DNA of 45,504 bases from Armatimonadetes bacterium 55-13 (GCA_001898035.1 MKRX01000010.1:1-45504); one strand, 5' to 3'; shown: positions 32,382 through 41,339, numbered from the stretch's first letter. Made by a program: numbers and translations. The notes: a model not told the origin generated them from the sequence alone.

Positions 32382-33385
32382 GCCCCTTTTTCTCTGATCC
32401 TATTCTTGCCCTTGAATCCTCGTGCGACGAAACCAGCGCCGCCGTCGTGGTGGGAACTGAGATTCGCAGCAACGTTGTTTCAAGCCAAGTCGATCTCCAC
32501 AAGCAATGGGGAGGCGTTGTTCCTGAGGCAGCTGCCCGTGCCCATGTCGAAGCCATCCTGCCAGTCATCGAAGATGCGCTCGCTGAGGCACAGATCACAC
32601 TGAACGATATAAGGGCCGTTGCCGTTACGAATCGACCGGGCCTCATTGGCGCTCTCAGCGTTGGAGTCTCGGCAGCCAAGGCTCTTGCCTACTCACTCAA
32701 AGTTCCCCTACTGGGCGTTCACCACTTAGAAGGTCACTTACTCAGCACGCTGGCCGGTCGGGACGGCTTGCCCTTTCCGCACATCGGCCTGATCGTATCT
32801 GGGGGTCATACCGAATTGGTTGAGGTAACCGGCTATGGCGAATATCGAATCGTCGGACAAACCCGAGACGATGCTGCTGGCGAGGCCTTCGACAAAGGAG
32901 CGCGCGTGCTTGGCTTGGGATATCCCGGAGGAAAGGCCATTCAGGAAGCCGGAGCGGCCGGAAACCCGAAGCGCTACAAACTTCCTCAGGGCCTTTCCGG
33001 CGTAGCGACAATTGACTTCTCATTCAGCGGCCTAAAGACTGCCGTCCTCCGCCTGGCACAATCGGAGGGCGACAATATCTCCGTCCCAGACGCCGCCGCA
33101 AGTTTGCAGGAGACGATCGTCAGCGTGCTGGTCGAGCGGGCGATTCGGGCGTCTCAATCCCTAAACTCAAAGGCTCTAACTCTGGTGGGCGGGGTCGCGG
33201 CGAATAGACTGCTGCGCGATCGGTTGGCGGCGGCTTGTGAGCAGGAAGGAGTCGAGTTCATCACCCCTCCCATCGACCTCTGCACGGATAACGCAGCAAT
33301 GATCGGCTTGGCAGCCTCCGTCAGATTGGCGAGGGGTGAACGAGACTCGATGGACCTTGACTGCTACGCCACTGCTGACCTTTAA
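32378..33385 (+). CDS. tsaD: tRNA threonylcarbamoyladenosine transferase TsaD
   Basis: The enzyme transfers the threonylcarbamoyl group to A37 of ANN-decoding tRNAs, with TsaB and TsaE. From ATG 32378 (MSPFFSDPILALESSCDETSAAVV) it is 335 aa. Visible: VEAILPVIEDAL, the metal-binding HHLEGHL, SGGHTELVEV, DDAAGEAFDKGARVLGLGYPGG, FSFSGLKTA and the GGVAANRLLRDRL phosphate segment, then CTDNAAMIG. It is complete and standard. The TAA lies in a TTAA shared with the convergent recombinase. Confidence 0.97.
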   Translation: MSPFFSDPILALESSCDETSAAVVVGTEIRSNVVSSQVDLHKQWGGVVPEAAARAHVEAILPVIEDALAEAQITLNDIRAVAVTNRPGLIGALSVGVSAAKALAYSLKVPLLGVHHLEGHLLSTLAGRDGLPFPHIGLIVSGGHTELVEVTGYGEYRIVGQTRDDAAGEAFDKGARVLGLGYPGGKAIQEAGAAGNPKRYKLPQGLSGVATIDFSFSGLKTAVLRLAQSEGDNISVPDAAASLQETIVSVLVERAIRASQSLNSKALTLVGGVAANRLLRDRLAAACEQEGVEFITPPIDLCTDNAAMIGLAASVRLARGERDSMDLDCYATADL

Positions 33386-34287
33386 GAGCGGGGGTGCGCT
33401 TTCCGGTACCGCTTCTTGACCTCATCTACATCGAGCTGAGTGTAAACCTGGGTGGTAGCAATGGACTCATGTCCCAACAACTCCTGCACCGCTCTCAAAT
33501 CGGCCCCGCCCTTTAGCAGGTGAACCGCATAACTGTGCCTTAGGACGTGTGGGCTCACCGACGTCTCGATTCCAGCCTTTCGAGCGCAGTCTTCTAGAAT
33601 CTTGTAGGCAGTTTGTCTCCGCAACTGCAATCCACGATTGGAGAGAATCACCAGATCTGACGCCTCCTTCGCAAGCGATGGCCGAGCCGCTTCCAGATAC
33701 TTCCGAACCCAGAGTAAAGTCTCTGCTGGTAACGGTATCCACCGCGTCTTTCCCCGCTTCCCCGTCACCCTGACCGCGGCATTCCCTAGATCAAGACCAT
33801 CTCGAGTCAGGTCAACCGCCTCAGAAATCCGGAGTCCCGCCCCGTAAACTAACTCCAGTAAGGCGCGATCCCTCAGCCCTGGGATCGTCCCCAGGTCGGG
33901 CGCCTCCAAAATCGCCAAGATTTCATCAATCGTAAGCGCCTTTGGAAGCGCTTTCTTCTTTCTAAACCCTGCCGTGCTGGGCAAATCCGCCGAGGGCCCC
34001 GAGTTGTTTCGCTTGAGGAATTTCAGGAGCGATCGCAGTGAACTCAAGCGACGTTGCGCGGTTGCCTGCGAGATATTGCCTCCTAGAGAGGATTCAAACT
34101 GAATAATCTTGGCGGCGTCCAGTTGGCTCCAATCAGAAAGCCCCAGCCCCTGAAAGAACGCTCCCGCTTTTCCGAGGTCATTTCGGTAGGCCAGTACAGT
34201 GTGCTCACTCGCGCCCCTCTCGACGCGCAGGTGGTCAAGGAACCACTCGATCGCCTCGACTAGCCCGTTGTGGCCTTCCGTTTCCAT
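33382..34287 (-). CDS. Xer-family tyrosine recombinase
   Basis: This 301-aa protein has the SAM-like core-binding domain (VEAIEWFLDHLRVERGASEHTVLAYRNDL). The catalytic part carries Arg in GAGLRISEAVDL, Lys in VTGKRGKTRWIPL, HVLRHSYAVHLL (HxxR), LGHESIATTQVYT (His and the Tyr nucleophile). It is likely XerC or XerD for chromosome-dimer resolution at dif; which of the two cannot be decided. Nothing next to it suggests an integrated element. A start two codons earlier is possible. The gene overlaps the end of the PMT-like gene and is probably last in that operon. Confidence 0.92.
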   Translation of the reverse strand: METEGHNGLVEAIEWFLDHLRVERGASEHTVLAYRNDLGKAGAFFQGLGLSDWSQLDAAKIIQFESSLGGNISQATAQRRLSSLRSLLKFLKRNNSGPSADLPSTAGFRKKKALPKALTIDEILAILEAPDLGTIPGLRDRALLELVYGAGLRISEAVDLTRDGLDLGNAAVRVTGKRGKTRWIPLPAETLLWVRKYLEAARPSLAKEASDLVILSNRGLQLRRQTAYKILEDCARKAGIETSVSPHVLRHSYAVHLLKGGADLRAVQELLGHESIATTQVYTQLDVDEVKKRYRKAHPRS

Positions 34288-36008
34288 ACCCACACCGTCG
34301 GCTGGACGTACATCATGTCGTGGACCAACTCATCTCCGCCCGGTCCAAATTGCCGGTCGATCACATAGTTCGTCTTCAACCTCTCCATGAATTCCTTAGA
34401 CTGCTTGACCATCGTCTCTGCTGCCGGAGAGAGATTCGACTGCCGACTCAAACGGTCCAGCCCTTCACCTTCAAAACTGCTGATTACCACGTACTCCGGC
34501 TTATCGTTCTCCAAGAGCCGAATATCCCAGTCCGTACGATGCGCTAGATCTCGCTGTCCTAACTCATCCAGCGGAGCGTAGCGATCGATCTTCGGCTTGG
34601 TCATCGCCATAGTCAGCGGATCCAACGGCTCATAGCCCGTTTTCACCGGGAATGGGATATCTGGCCTGGCAATCAATCGTCGTCCGAGTTCCGGATGGAT
34701 TGAAGGTGTGTAAAACCACGGGTCGGTCACCACTCCCACCGTCGTGTCCAGACCGCTCAAATACTTGCCTGCCAACTCCCGGGGATCCGGCGATGCCATC
34801 CAGCCGGTGAACAACGCCGTACCGCGTAAACCGCCCATCTCCAGCCCACCGAGCCCTAAAATGCCCGCCGCGACCACGATGTGCCACTTCCCCTCTTTCT
34901 CCCGCGCCTTCCCCATTAGCCATCCAAATCCAACACCCAGCGCCAGATAGAGCGGGAAGGTGTATCGAATGAACTTCACTTCTGCGCGACCAATTAAGAG
35001 GTAGTAAGGGATGAAGAAGGCGAGCAACGCCAGCGCCCACGCATGTTTCCTAAAAGCGCCCGCTCCCAACCCGGCCATCGCCGCAAGAGTAAGAATAAAG
35101 CCAATCCCAAAGAAGAGATTAGACAGGTGATAGAGAAATCCACTGGTCGTCCCCTCAAAAATCAAACCGTGCCCCGCGCTCGTGTGCTTCATCTCGTAAA
35201 CGAAGTCCTGCATGAACTTCGCGTTATCCAAGATCGCTCCCGGTGTAACAAGGAAAAAGGCCGCCAACGCCGCTCCCGTCCCGATCAAACTCAACTTAAT
35301 CGCCGAGGGCCGTCGCGCCATAAACACGGCGACGTACAGCGTGAACAGACACAGAATCCCGGTGTACTTCGTTCCCGCGCTCAGTCCCGCGAAGAGCCCC
35401 GCCAAGACCGCTAGCTTGACATCCGAAGTAACTTTGACCTCTTCCAACTTGCTCGGCAAGAACTTCAGGGCAAAGTAAGCGCTCACCGAGAGCAAGAAAG
35501 CCGCTAAAATGTCAACCGTCTGAAATCGGGAATGCACCACGTGAGCTGGCGCCAGAGCAATGAGCAATCCACCAAACATTGCGCCCACATCGCTGCTAAA
35601 ACGCCGAAGAATCAGAAAGACCATGAGGGCCATTCCAGCCCCTGCCAGGGCGCTCAGCCACCGACCAGCTAAATGACACCTCGCCATATAGCTCCAGGCC
35701 GTATCCGGGTTCTTCGGATCGTAGCCTCCCGTGTAGGCCGCCGTCATGTCTGAAGCGATCTTGAGCGTGGTCAGATAGAGCGTGCCGTAATTATAAAACC
35801 CGGGCGTGAAGCTGAATTTGGCCGGTTCAACCTGCTGGGAAGAAATCCAAATGATCGACTCATCTGGGTGATAGCTTTCCTGGTGAACGTTGTTGGGAAG
35901 GCCCCACCCAATGCCAATGAGCCGAATGCCTAAGGCTAGGACGAAGAGGATAAGCGGCAGACCCCAACGGGCCTGACTAGGCCAAGCTGGGCTCAGGCTC
36001 TTTGACAC
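34260..36008 (-). CDS. PMT/ArnT-like membrane glycosyltransferase (GT39/GT83 type)
   Basis: This 582-aa protein starts at GTG. It has a hydrophobic N-terminal helix and a first periplasmic loop with ESYHPDESIIW, where the acidic DE pair is the catalytic motif of GT-C enzymes. About ten to twelve membrane helices follow, with LLIALAPAHVVHSRFQTVDILAAF typical of the family, then a soluble C-terminal domain of about 170 residues. It would transfer a sugar from a polyprenyl-phosphate donor to lipid A, protein or glycan outside the inner membrane. It overlaps the preceding gene by 32 bp. Confidence 0.85.
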   Translation of the reverse strand: MSKSLSPAWPSQARWGLPLILFVLALGIRLIGIGWGLPNNVHQESYHPDESIIWISSQQVEPAKFSFTPGFYNYGTLYLTTLKIASDMTAAYTGGYDPKNPDTAWSYMARCHLAGRWLSALAGAGMALMVFLILRRFSSDVGAMFGGLLIALAPAHVVHSRFQTVDILAAFLLSVSAYFALKFLPSKLEEVKVTSDVKLAVLAGLFAGLSAGTKYTGILCLFTLYVAVFMARRPSAIKLSLIGTGAALAAFFLVTPGAILDNAKFMQDFVYEMKHTSAGHGLIFEGTTSGFLYHLSNLFFGIGFILTLAAMAGLGAGAFRKHAWALALLAFFIPYYLLIGRAEVKFIRYTFPLYLALGVGFGWLMGKAREKEGKWHIVVAAGILGLGGLEMGGLRGTALFTGWMASPDPRELAGKYLSGLDTTVGVVTDPWFYTPSIHPELGRRLIARPDIPFPVKTGYEPLDPLTMAMTKPKIDRYAPLDELGQRDLAHRTDWDIRLLENDKPEYVVISSFEGEGLDRLSRQSNLSPAAETMVKQSKEFMERLKTNYVIDRQFGPGGDELVHDMMYVQPTVWVWKRKATTG

Positions 36009-36648
36009 GGGAGGATGTTAGCACATGGACGAATTCATCGACCACGTCAGGACAATACTCCAAGCCGCGCCCGTCAATGATCTTTCGTTGTGCATAGGCG
36101 CCTCCAGATTCGCCGTGAAATCTAACGTAATCTGCCGACACCTTCAATATTCGCGAGTTCAACGGCAAATCTGTTCCCACAGGGCTGCCGATTCCTGTAG
36201 CTCCATCAAACCTCGCGTGATGCCAGCGCACCATGTCCGCCACATGTCGCAGCGATGGCACCAACTCCAGCATTGCTGCGCTCACTTCGGGATGACGGTT
36301 ATAGATATTCCGTTCCGCTTCCGTCCACTGAATCCGACTTTTCCCGTTAAAGGGTTGGTAAGGAATCGCGCAACAGCCAATATCTCGCAAGTGAACCACC
36401 AGTTCAAGTTGATGCAATTCGGAGCGCGTGTACCCAAATCGCCTTCCGATCATCGTCGCTATCTGCACCACCTCGTCGGTACTGCCTGCGTTCATCGGGA
36501 AACGGAGTTCGATCGCCTTACTGAACGCCTTCATCGATTCAAGAAAACGCTGTTCCAGCTTGCGAGGCAAATAGAACTGGACGTAGACAATGAGCCAAAT
36601 CGTGGCAACAGCCGCCCCCACCAGCACGATGGTGGTGGTAGTAAACAT
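35977..36648 (-). CDS. Degenerate HD-GYP domain protein
   Basis: This 223-aa protein has one N-terminal membrane helix (MFTTTTIVLVGAAVATIWLIVYVQFYLP) and then a recognisable HD-GYP core that has lost key ligands. VHLRDIG (86-91) has Arg88 where the HD histidine should be, although Asp89 stays; HHARFDG (143-149) is kept; the GYP loop reads GATGIGSPVG. It is thus unlikely to cleave c-di-GMP and may be a regulatory pseudo-enzyme. The ATG overlaps the stop of the intact HD-GYP gene (TGATG), so the two are made together. Confidence 0.8.
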   Translation of the reverse strand: MFTTTTIVLVGAAVATIWLIVYVQFYLPRKLEQRFLESMKAFSKAIELRFPMNAGSTDEVVQIATMIGRRFGYTRSELHQLELVVHLRDIGCCAIPYQPFNGKSRIQWTEAERNIYNRHPEVSAAMLELVPSLRHVADMVRWHHARFDGATGIGSPVGTDLPLNSRILKVSADYVRFHGESGGAYAQRKIIDGRGLEYCPDVVDEFVHVLTSSRVKEPEPSLA

Positions 36649-37931
36649 CAGTACCGCCCCTCCATCACTACGTTACGAAACGCCCGGACGACTCCGCGAT
36701 CAAACTGAGTATCCGCGCATCGCTCCAACTCATCGAGCGCTTGCTGGACCGTCATTGGTTCTCTATACGACCGACTTGCGCCAGGTATTTCAGAACCGGT
36801 CATAGCGTCGTAAGCGTCTACCACTGCGATGATTTTGCTCTCGATCGGAATTTCGGGATCGCCCAGGCCGTCTGGGTACCCACGTCCATCCGGTCGCTCG
36901 TGATGATGAAGAATCCAGGGAAGCATTTCCCGGAACCCATGGACAGGCGCCAATATCTCAGCTCCCCATTTCGCATGTTGACGGACATGATCCATTTCCT
37001 CATCCGTCAACCGCCCGGGCTTATCCAGCAACTGTTCATCAACCGCAATCTTGCCTATGTCGTGCAGGACTGCCGCCTCCCGAACCATCCGCGCTCGATT
37101 GCTCGAAAGTCCCAACCGCCGCGCAACCTCTTCAGCCGTCCTTGAGACACGCTCCAAATGGCCATGCGTATAAGGGTGGGCCCGCTGAAGCATCAAGGTT
37201 AGCGCCGTGATTGTTTCATAATAATGCTCGAACATCTTCGCCTGATACTGCAAAGCTGTCCGAAGCGCCAGAACTGGCACAAGAGTTAGGGGAATGTAAT
37301 AAAACCGTCCCTGATAGGCCAGAATCGTCACCGCCATCCCTACCAACGTATAGAGGGCAAAACTCTTACTCGTAAGTTTGAGAGCGCCAACCAGATTCTC
37401 TTCCCATCGCCTCCCGCTGACTCTCCAATCTAAATAGGTAACAAGCAAGAAGTTCACCGCGCCGTAGCCCAGCATAAAGGCTACACACGAAGCCGCGACG
37501 GTCGAAACCGATCTCCCCAACCAAGCGTCGACTCCTAGCTTCACCAAGCTGCCAACACTTGCGCTGATCGCTCCCACGCAAGCATTAATTTCAAGCCAAA
37601 TGATCGCCGAGCGCGAACGACGTCTTCTCGCCATCATGTAGCCTGCGATCACCGTTACAAGGGCGTCGGTAATCACCGCCGCCATCGGGCCGACGGCAAA
37701 TGCGAGGCCCGCAACAAACGGGAGCGTAAACGCCACACGCACGCCGCGACGAGAAAGTTCGACGGGAATAAACTCGGCAAAAAGGGCAAGGGCGGGCAAT
37801 ACGAGCCACCCAAAATCGGGCGGAAGAATATCCCGTCCAAAATAGACGACCAACGAAATAAGAACTAGCCCGATAAGGCACAACCACGCTAGGGTTTGCC
37901 GCACCGAAACTAGTTCTCTTCGAGTCTGCAC
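36648..37931 (-). CDS. Membrane HD-GYP phosphodiesterase (c-di-GMP type)
   Basis: This 427-aa protein has about seven membrane helices in residues 15-225, a MASE-like sensor region. A complete HD-GYP domain follows: LHDIGKI with H290-D291, HHHERPDGRGYPDGLG (342-356) and VVDAYDAMT. Such enzymes hydrolyse c-di-GMP, often controlling motility, pili or surface polysaccharide. The start is GTG with no clear ribosome site; a second GTG at codon 10 is possible. It heads a minus-strand operon with a degenerate copy and a membrane glycosyltransferase. Confidence 0.92.
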   Translation of the reverse strand: MQTRRELVSVRQTLAWLCLIGLVLISLVVYFGRDILPPDFGWLVLPALALFAEFIPVELSRRGVRVAFTLPFVAGLAFAVGPMAAVITDALVTVIAGYMMARRRRSRSAIIWLEINACVGAISASVGSLVKLGVDAWLGRSVSTVAASCVAFMLGYGAVNFLLVTYLDWRVSGRRWEENLVGALKLTSKSFALYTLVGMAVTILAYQGRFYYIPLTLVPVLALRTALQYQAKMFEHYYETITALTLMLQRAHPYTHGHLERVSRTAEEVARRLGLSSNRARMVREAAVLHDIGKIAVDEQLLDKPGRLTDEEMDHVRQHAKWGAEILAPVHGFREMLPWILHHHERPDGRGYPDGLGDPEIPIESKIIAVVDAYDAMTGSEIPGASRSYREPMTVQQALDELERCADTQFDRGVVRAFRNVVMEGRY

Positions 37932-38074
37932 AGGCCGTTATTAAGGCGCTAATTCCGCTATCGGAAACTACCGCCCTCCTTAATCCGGTGAACACCACAC
38001 ATACGTGCAGTCCCCCCACCGATTATAGGGCAACTCTACTCGGCCTTGCCAGTTTTATAACCTGATTCCAAGGA
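37932..38074 (-). other. Gap upstream of the HD-GYP operon
   Basis: This 143-bp region holds no gene. On the minus strand a TATAAT (plus-strand ATTATA at 38022-38027) is a possible -10, with no good -35. I looked for a c-di-GMP riboswitch pattern and did not see one. Confidence 0.35.
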
Positions 38075-39109
38075 TTAACCGGATTTTGACCCAGTTTTTT
38101 TACTAGGCGTAGTCTTTGCACCAGGTTGTTTCACAATAGTTGCTTTGGTGAGGGACAGCACTGTGCGTCCTTTGAAGGTCTCCTCTTCCACCGGATCGTT
38201 CGGAAAGTCAGTGATGATCACTTGGAACCCGCCTTCTGTCTGGGCGATCGCAGTTAATGTCTTCATCGTTGCCGGATCCAAGTCGAAGTCGATGTGAGCC
38301 TTGAACTTCAGCGGAATCGTCTTCAGACCGGTGACGTCGGAATTTACGTCAAAAGTTTCGTTGATGAACGTCGCCAAATCCGAATTGAGAACGCAATCTC
38401 CTTCCACTCGCTGAACCTTCTTGCCATTGGAGTCCACAACACCCTTGTAGGTATAGGTGTAATCGAGTCGTTGCACAACCGTCTTGCCGTCCTTACCCTT
38501 CAGCTTCTGAGGTGAATATCCAACCGTACGCTTCCAGGTGTCTCCCACCTTCAATTTCTGAAACGGAAATCTTGGCGAAAAATCCAATGAGCTATCAAAG
38601 CTTCCGGCAAACAAAGAGAGTCGATGAATTTCCTGAATGAACTGGCCGATCATCGGAATTTGCCTTCCAGCCGCCGAGGTCCTCCAAAGCGCCGAACCAC
38701 CCTTCTTCTTGGGAGTCTCTTTTTTCGGAGGGTTTAAATCCTTCGTTCCCAGAATCTCGTTGGCGGGTGAAACGGTCATCAAGAAATTCAGATTGGTCTT
38801 CTCCACCTCAGTCTTGGGAGGACTGTCAAACGTCTCGCCGGTGATCATCGTCATGGTTGGACGCTTGTAAATCATGTCGGCAATGCCATCGGCCTTCAGA
38901 GCCTTAACTTCAGTAGTGAAGCCGTAGTTGATATCGAAGTCTTCCGGAATCCAAGTTTCCAGGCCCCGTTGCCGGTGCTGGGCGGAAAGGCTGGACTTGA
39001 TGCTGTACTCCAATTTCTCGCCCATCTTATGGACACGAGCAAGCAATACCCCCTCGCCTTGGGAGGGGGCGCTAACGGAAAGGACCGCGGCAAGGGCCGT
39101 CAAAATCAT
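38075..39109 (-). CDS. Secreted protein of unknown function
   Basis: This 344-aa protein has a short signal peptide (MILTALAAVLSVSAPSQG). The mature part is rich in beta strands: VLLARVHKMGEKLEYSIKSSLSAQ, YGFTTEVKALKADGIADMIYKRP, a Lys/Pro-rich loop (LNPPKKETPKKKGGSA), KLKVGDTWKRTVGYSP, LDYTYTYKGVVDSNGKKVQRVEGDCV and a Lys-rich tail. The KVGDTW segment with repeated strands recalls several DUF families of secreted proteins in this phylum, but I cannot name one with certainty. It is monocistronic as far as can be seen. Confidence 0.7.
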   Translation of the reverse strand: MILTALAAVLSVSAPSQGEGVLLARVHKMGEKLEYSIKSSLSAQHRQRGLETWIPEDFDINYGFTTEVKALKADGIADMIYKRPTMTMITGETFDSPPKTEVEKTNLNFLMTVSPANEILGTKDLNPPKKETPKKKGGSALWRTSAAGRQIPMIGQFIQEIHRLSLFAGSFDSSLDFSPRFPFQKLKVGDTWKRTVGYSPQKLKGKDGKTVVQRLDYTYTYKGVVDSNGKKVQRVEGDCVLNSDLATFINETFDVNSDVTGLKTIPLKFKAHIDFDLDPATMKTLTAIAQTEGGFQVIITDFPNDPVEEETFKGRTVLSLTKATIVKQPGAKTTPSKKTGSKSG

Positions 39110-39161
39110 GAATTACTCCTTACGGCCACAGCCGCTACGTTATTTAAGACGATTTACGTTC

Positions 39162-40280
39162 TTACCTCAGAACCTGTTTAGCGATGACCAATCTTTGGAT
39201 TTCACTGCAACCTTCTCCAATTTCTGTGAGTTTGGCGTCTCGCCAAAGCTTCTCCACCAGAAAATCCGGAGTCATGCCACGGCCGCCATGAATCTGTATC
39301 GCACGGTTCGTGACACGGTTTGAGGTCTCGCTGGCAAACAATTTTGCGTAAGACGCCTCGACGACAATCGGCAAACCCATGTCGAACTGCGCCGCTCCCT
39401 TATCCACCAAGAGCCGCGCGGCTTCGATCTCCATCGCGCTGTCGGCAATCATGTTTTGCACCGACTGCATATCGCATAGACGTCGGTTGAACTGTTCGCG
39501 TTGCTTCGAATACTCAACGGCAAGCTCAAATGCCTTCTCCGCAATCCCAAGCGCCATTGCGGCGATGCCCAACCTCCCTCGATAAAGTAACCCGATCGCC
39601 TCTTCGAACTTACAAGGCGTATGCCATCCAACGGCATCAACCAAGTCGAAACTGGTCGTCCAAGATGCGGAAACCCCAACCGTATGAATCCGTTCGACGT
39701 TCTGGATCCCTGGCTGTCTGGTCTCCACAAGAAACGCGCTCAATTCCGTGTCCGAGGTTCGGGCGATCAACACGATCAAGTCAGACTTCCCTGCGTTCGT
39801 AATGAACATTTTTCGCCCGTTTAGCCTGTAATACCCGGGCCGATCCTCGATCGGCTCCGCCTTCGTCTTGACTCGCCGAGCATCGGATCCTGCATCTGGT
39901 TCCGTCAACGCCCAAGCGAGCTTGATCTCGCCTTTAATGATGCCCGGCAGGTACTTGGCTCTTTGTTCTTCCGTGGCAAAGTGAACGAAGTGTCCAACAC
40001 ATAGCGCATTGATCGCGGCAATGTTCATTGCCAATGCCGGATCGCCCTTGGCTACTTCTCGGCAGACTTCACAATACGCTCGGCAAGAAGCACCCATCCC
40101 GCCTATTTCCTTCGGCAGGGTCATCGACAGGAGCCCCATTGCCCCTAACTTTGGCCAGATTTCATCGGGAAACGCCGCATTGCGTTCCCACTCGCGAGTA
40201 TGCGGAAGTACTTCGGACGCGACAAACTCGCGAACTCGTTCTAGGAATGTCGCTTCATCGGAGTTCATGGGTAAATACAT
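39162..40280 (-). CDS. Acyl-CoA dehydrogenase
   Basis: This 372-aa FAD enzyme oxidises acyl-CoA to enoyl-CoA, passing electrons to ETF. N-terminal LRDF-like part: FLERVREFVASEVLPHTREWERNAAFP. Substrate/FAD region: LAWALTEPDAGSDARRVKTKA, and YYRLNGRKMFITNAGKSDLIVL. C-terminal part: QSVQNMIADSAMEIEAARLLV, QIHGGRGMTPDFLVEKLWRDAKLTEIGEGCSEIQRLVIAKQVL. The catalytic Glu of the (Y)EGTSEIQ motif is kept, as EGCSEIQ. GAGGAA upstream supports the ATG at 40280 over an internal one at 40268. It is divergent from the ArsR-B12 regulator. Confidence 0.94.
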   Translation of the reverse strand: MYLPMNSDEATFLERVREFVASEVLPHTREWERNAAFPDEIWPKLGAMGLLSMTLPKEIGGMGASCRAYCEVCREVAKGDPALAMNIAAINALCVGHFVHFATEEQRAKYLPGIIKGEIKLAWALTEPDAGSDARRVKTKAEPIEDRPGYYRLNGRKMFITNAGKSDLIVLIARTSDTELSAFLVETRQPGIQNVERIHTVGVSASWTTSFDLVDAVGWHTPCKFEEAIGLLYRGRLGIAAMALGIAEKAFELAVEYSKQREQFNRRLCDMQSVQNMIADSAMEIEAARLLVDKGAAQFDMGLPIVVEASYAKLFASETSNRVTNRAIQIHGGRGMTPDFLVEKLWRDAKLTEIGEGCSEIQRLVIAKQVLR

Positions 40281-40418
40281 ATTTCTTCTTATTTCCTCTA
40301 TCGTTGAGAATGACTGCTACGCTGCTGCTTCATTGTACTTAGCGATACCCTCAGCCAAGCTAACCAAGTCCAATCTGCCGACGTATTGGTAAAGTAATCG
40401 CTCGAAACCACCGCAGCT
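40281..40418. other. Divergent control region between acyl-CoA dehydrogenase and the B12 regulator
   Basis: This 138-bp gap must hold both promoters. CCAAG at 40355-40359 and 40364-40368 and CCAAT at 40370-40374 are short direct repeats, the kind of pattern a multimeric repressor could use. No clear sigma-70 box could be fixed. The assignment of the repeats as an operator is speculative. Confidence 0.3.
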
Positions 40419-41336
40419 ATGATCGATGTCTACGAAGAACTCGCCGATTGCTCTCGAAGAAGCATTTTGGGAGAACTGAGAACCGGCCCCAAATGCGTGA
40501 AAGATCTGGTCATCGCGACCGGACTCAAGCAACCCAACGTGTCCAATCATCTCAACCGGATGCGGTCAAAGGACGTGGTCAGAGCCGAAAAACTTGGACG
40601 ACAGGTTTTCTACTCATTTGCATCCACCGATGTAGAAGAAATCGTAAATACCGTGTTCAGCGGCCGGAATCCCTGCCATCTATCAACCGAACTCGACCAA
40701 CTTCAAAGAAGCTACGCGACCTCAGCCATCCAGAGCGACGAAGGCGCCTGCTGTGAAATGATCGACTGCCTTCTAAAAGAAGGCGCCAATTTAGTCACCA
40801 TATACAGCAAACTTTTAACTCCCGCCATGTCCTTAATTGGACAGTGGTATTTGGACGGCGAGATTTGTGAAGCGAAAGAGCATATTGCCAGTGAGATCAC
40901 CTTCCGCATGATGGCAAAGGTGGTTCAAGCCAGTGGATGCGTTCGCCGAACTGGCAAGACCTCCGTCTTAGGGTGCGTCCAGGGATCACACCATTCGATG
41001 GGATTGAGAATGGTAGCGGACTACTTAAAGGTCCTTGGCTGGAGAACCATCTACCTCGGCGCCGATGTTCCGCTCCCCGCTTTCCTTGCCACCGTGAGAG
41101 AGTACTTGCCTGACCTCGTCCTCATCAGCTGCGTCGCCGAAGAATCCCTCGCCCCATCCCGAGCCCTTGTCAAAGCTCTAGCCGAAGATGAACGATACGT
41201 AATTGGAATCGGCGGTCACGCCGCGTTGAATCATCTGACGGAACTGAGAAGTGACGGCATTGACCTTTGGGCCGAGTGCCTGAATGACTTCACTCAAAAA
41301 CTCGCCAGGTCCTTTCCCCAAGCCTGCGGAAAATAA
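40419..41336 (+). CDS. ArsR-type winged-helix regulator fused to a cobalamin-binding domain
   Basis: This 305-aa protein has an N-terminal ArsR-like HTH (residues 5-70; LADCSRRSILGELRTGPKCVKDLVIATGLKQPNVSNHLNRMRSKDVV) without the two-Cys metal site. A helical B12 cap follows (about 95-170), with IGQWYLDGEICEAKEH in which W143, Y144, E154 and H155 occupy the CarH-like W...EH region. Then comes the Rossmann B12 domain with SHHSMG (190-195; H192 the probable cobalt ligand, Ser where Asp/Glu is usual) and GIGGHA. Light- or ligand-responsive control by adenosylcobalamin is inferred from CarH, which carries a MerR HTH instead. It is divergent from an acyl-CoA dehydrogenase gene. Confidence 0.85.
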   Translation: MIDVYEELADCSRRSILGELRTGPKCVKDLVIATGLKQPNVSNHLNRMRSKDVVRAEKLGRQVFYSFASTDVEEIVNTVFSGRNPCHLSTELDQLQRSYATSAIQSDEGACCEMIDCLLKEGANLVTIYSKLLTPAMSLIGQWYLDGEICEAKEHIASEITFRMMAKVVQASGCVRRTGKTSVLGCVQGSHHSMGLRMVADYLKVLGWRTIYLGADVPLPAFLATVREYLPDLVLISCVAEESLAPSRALVKALAEDERYVIGIGGHAALNHLTELRSDGIDLWAECLNDFTQKLARSFPQACGK

Positions 41337-41339
41337 TTA

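Noticed and set aside
33382-34287. Integrase of a mobile element
   Set aside because: The recombinase is Xer-like, sits at the end of a chromosomal operon, and no attachment repeats, tRNA gene or phage genes flank it.
37932-38074. c-di-GMP (GEMM) riboswitch before the HD-GYP operon
   Set aside because: The expected conserved core and tetraloop-receptor pattern was not found on either strand.
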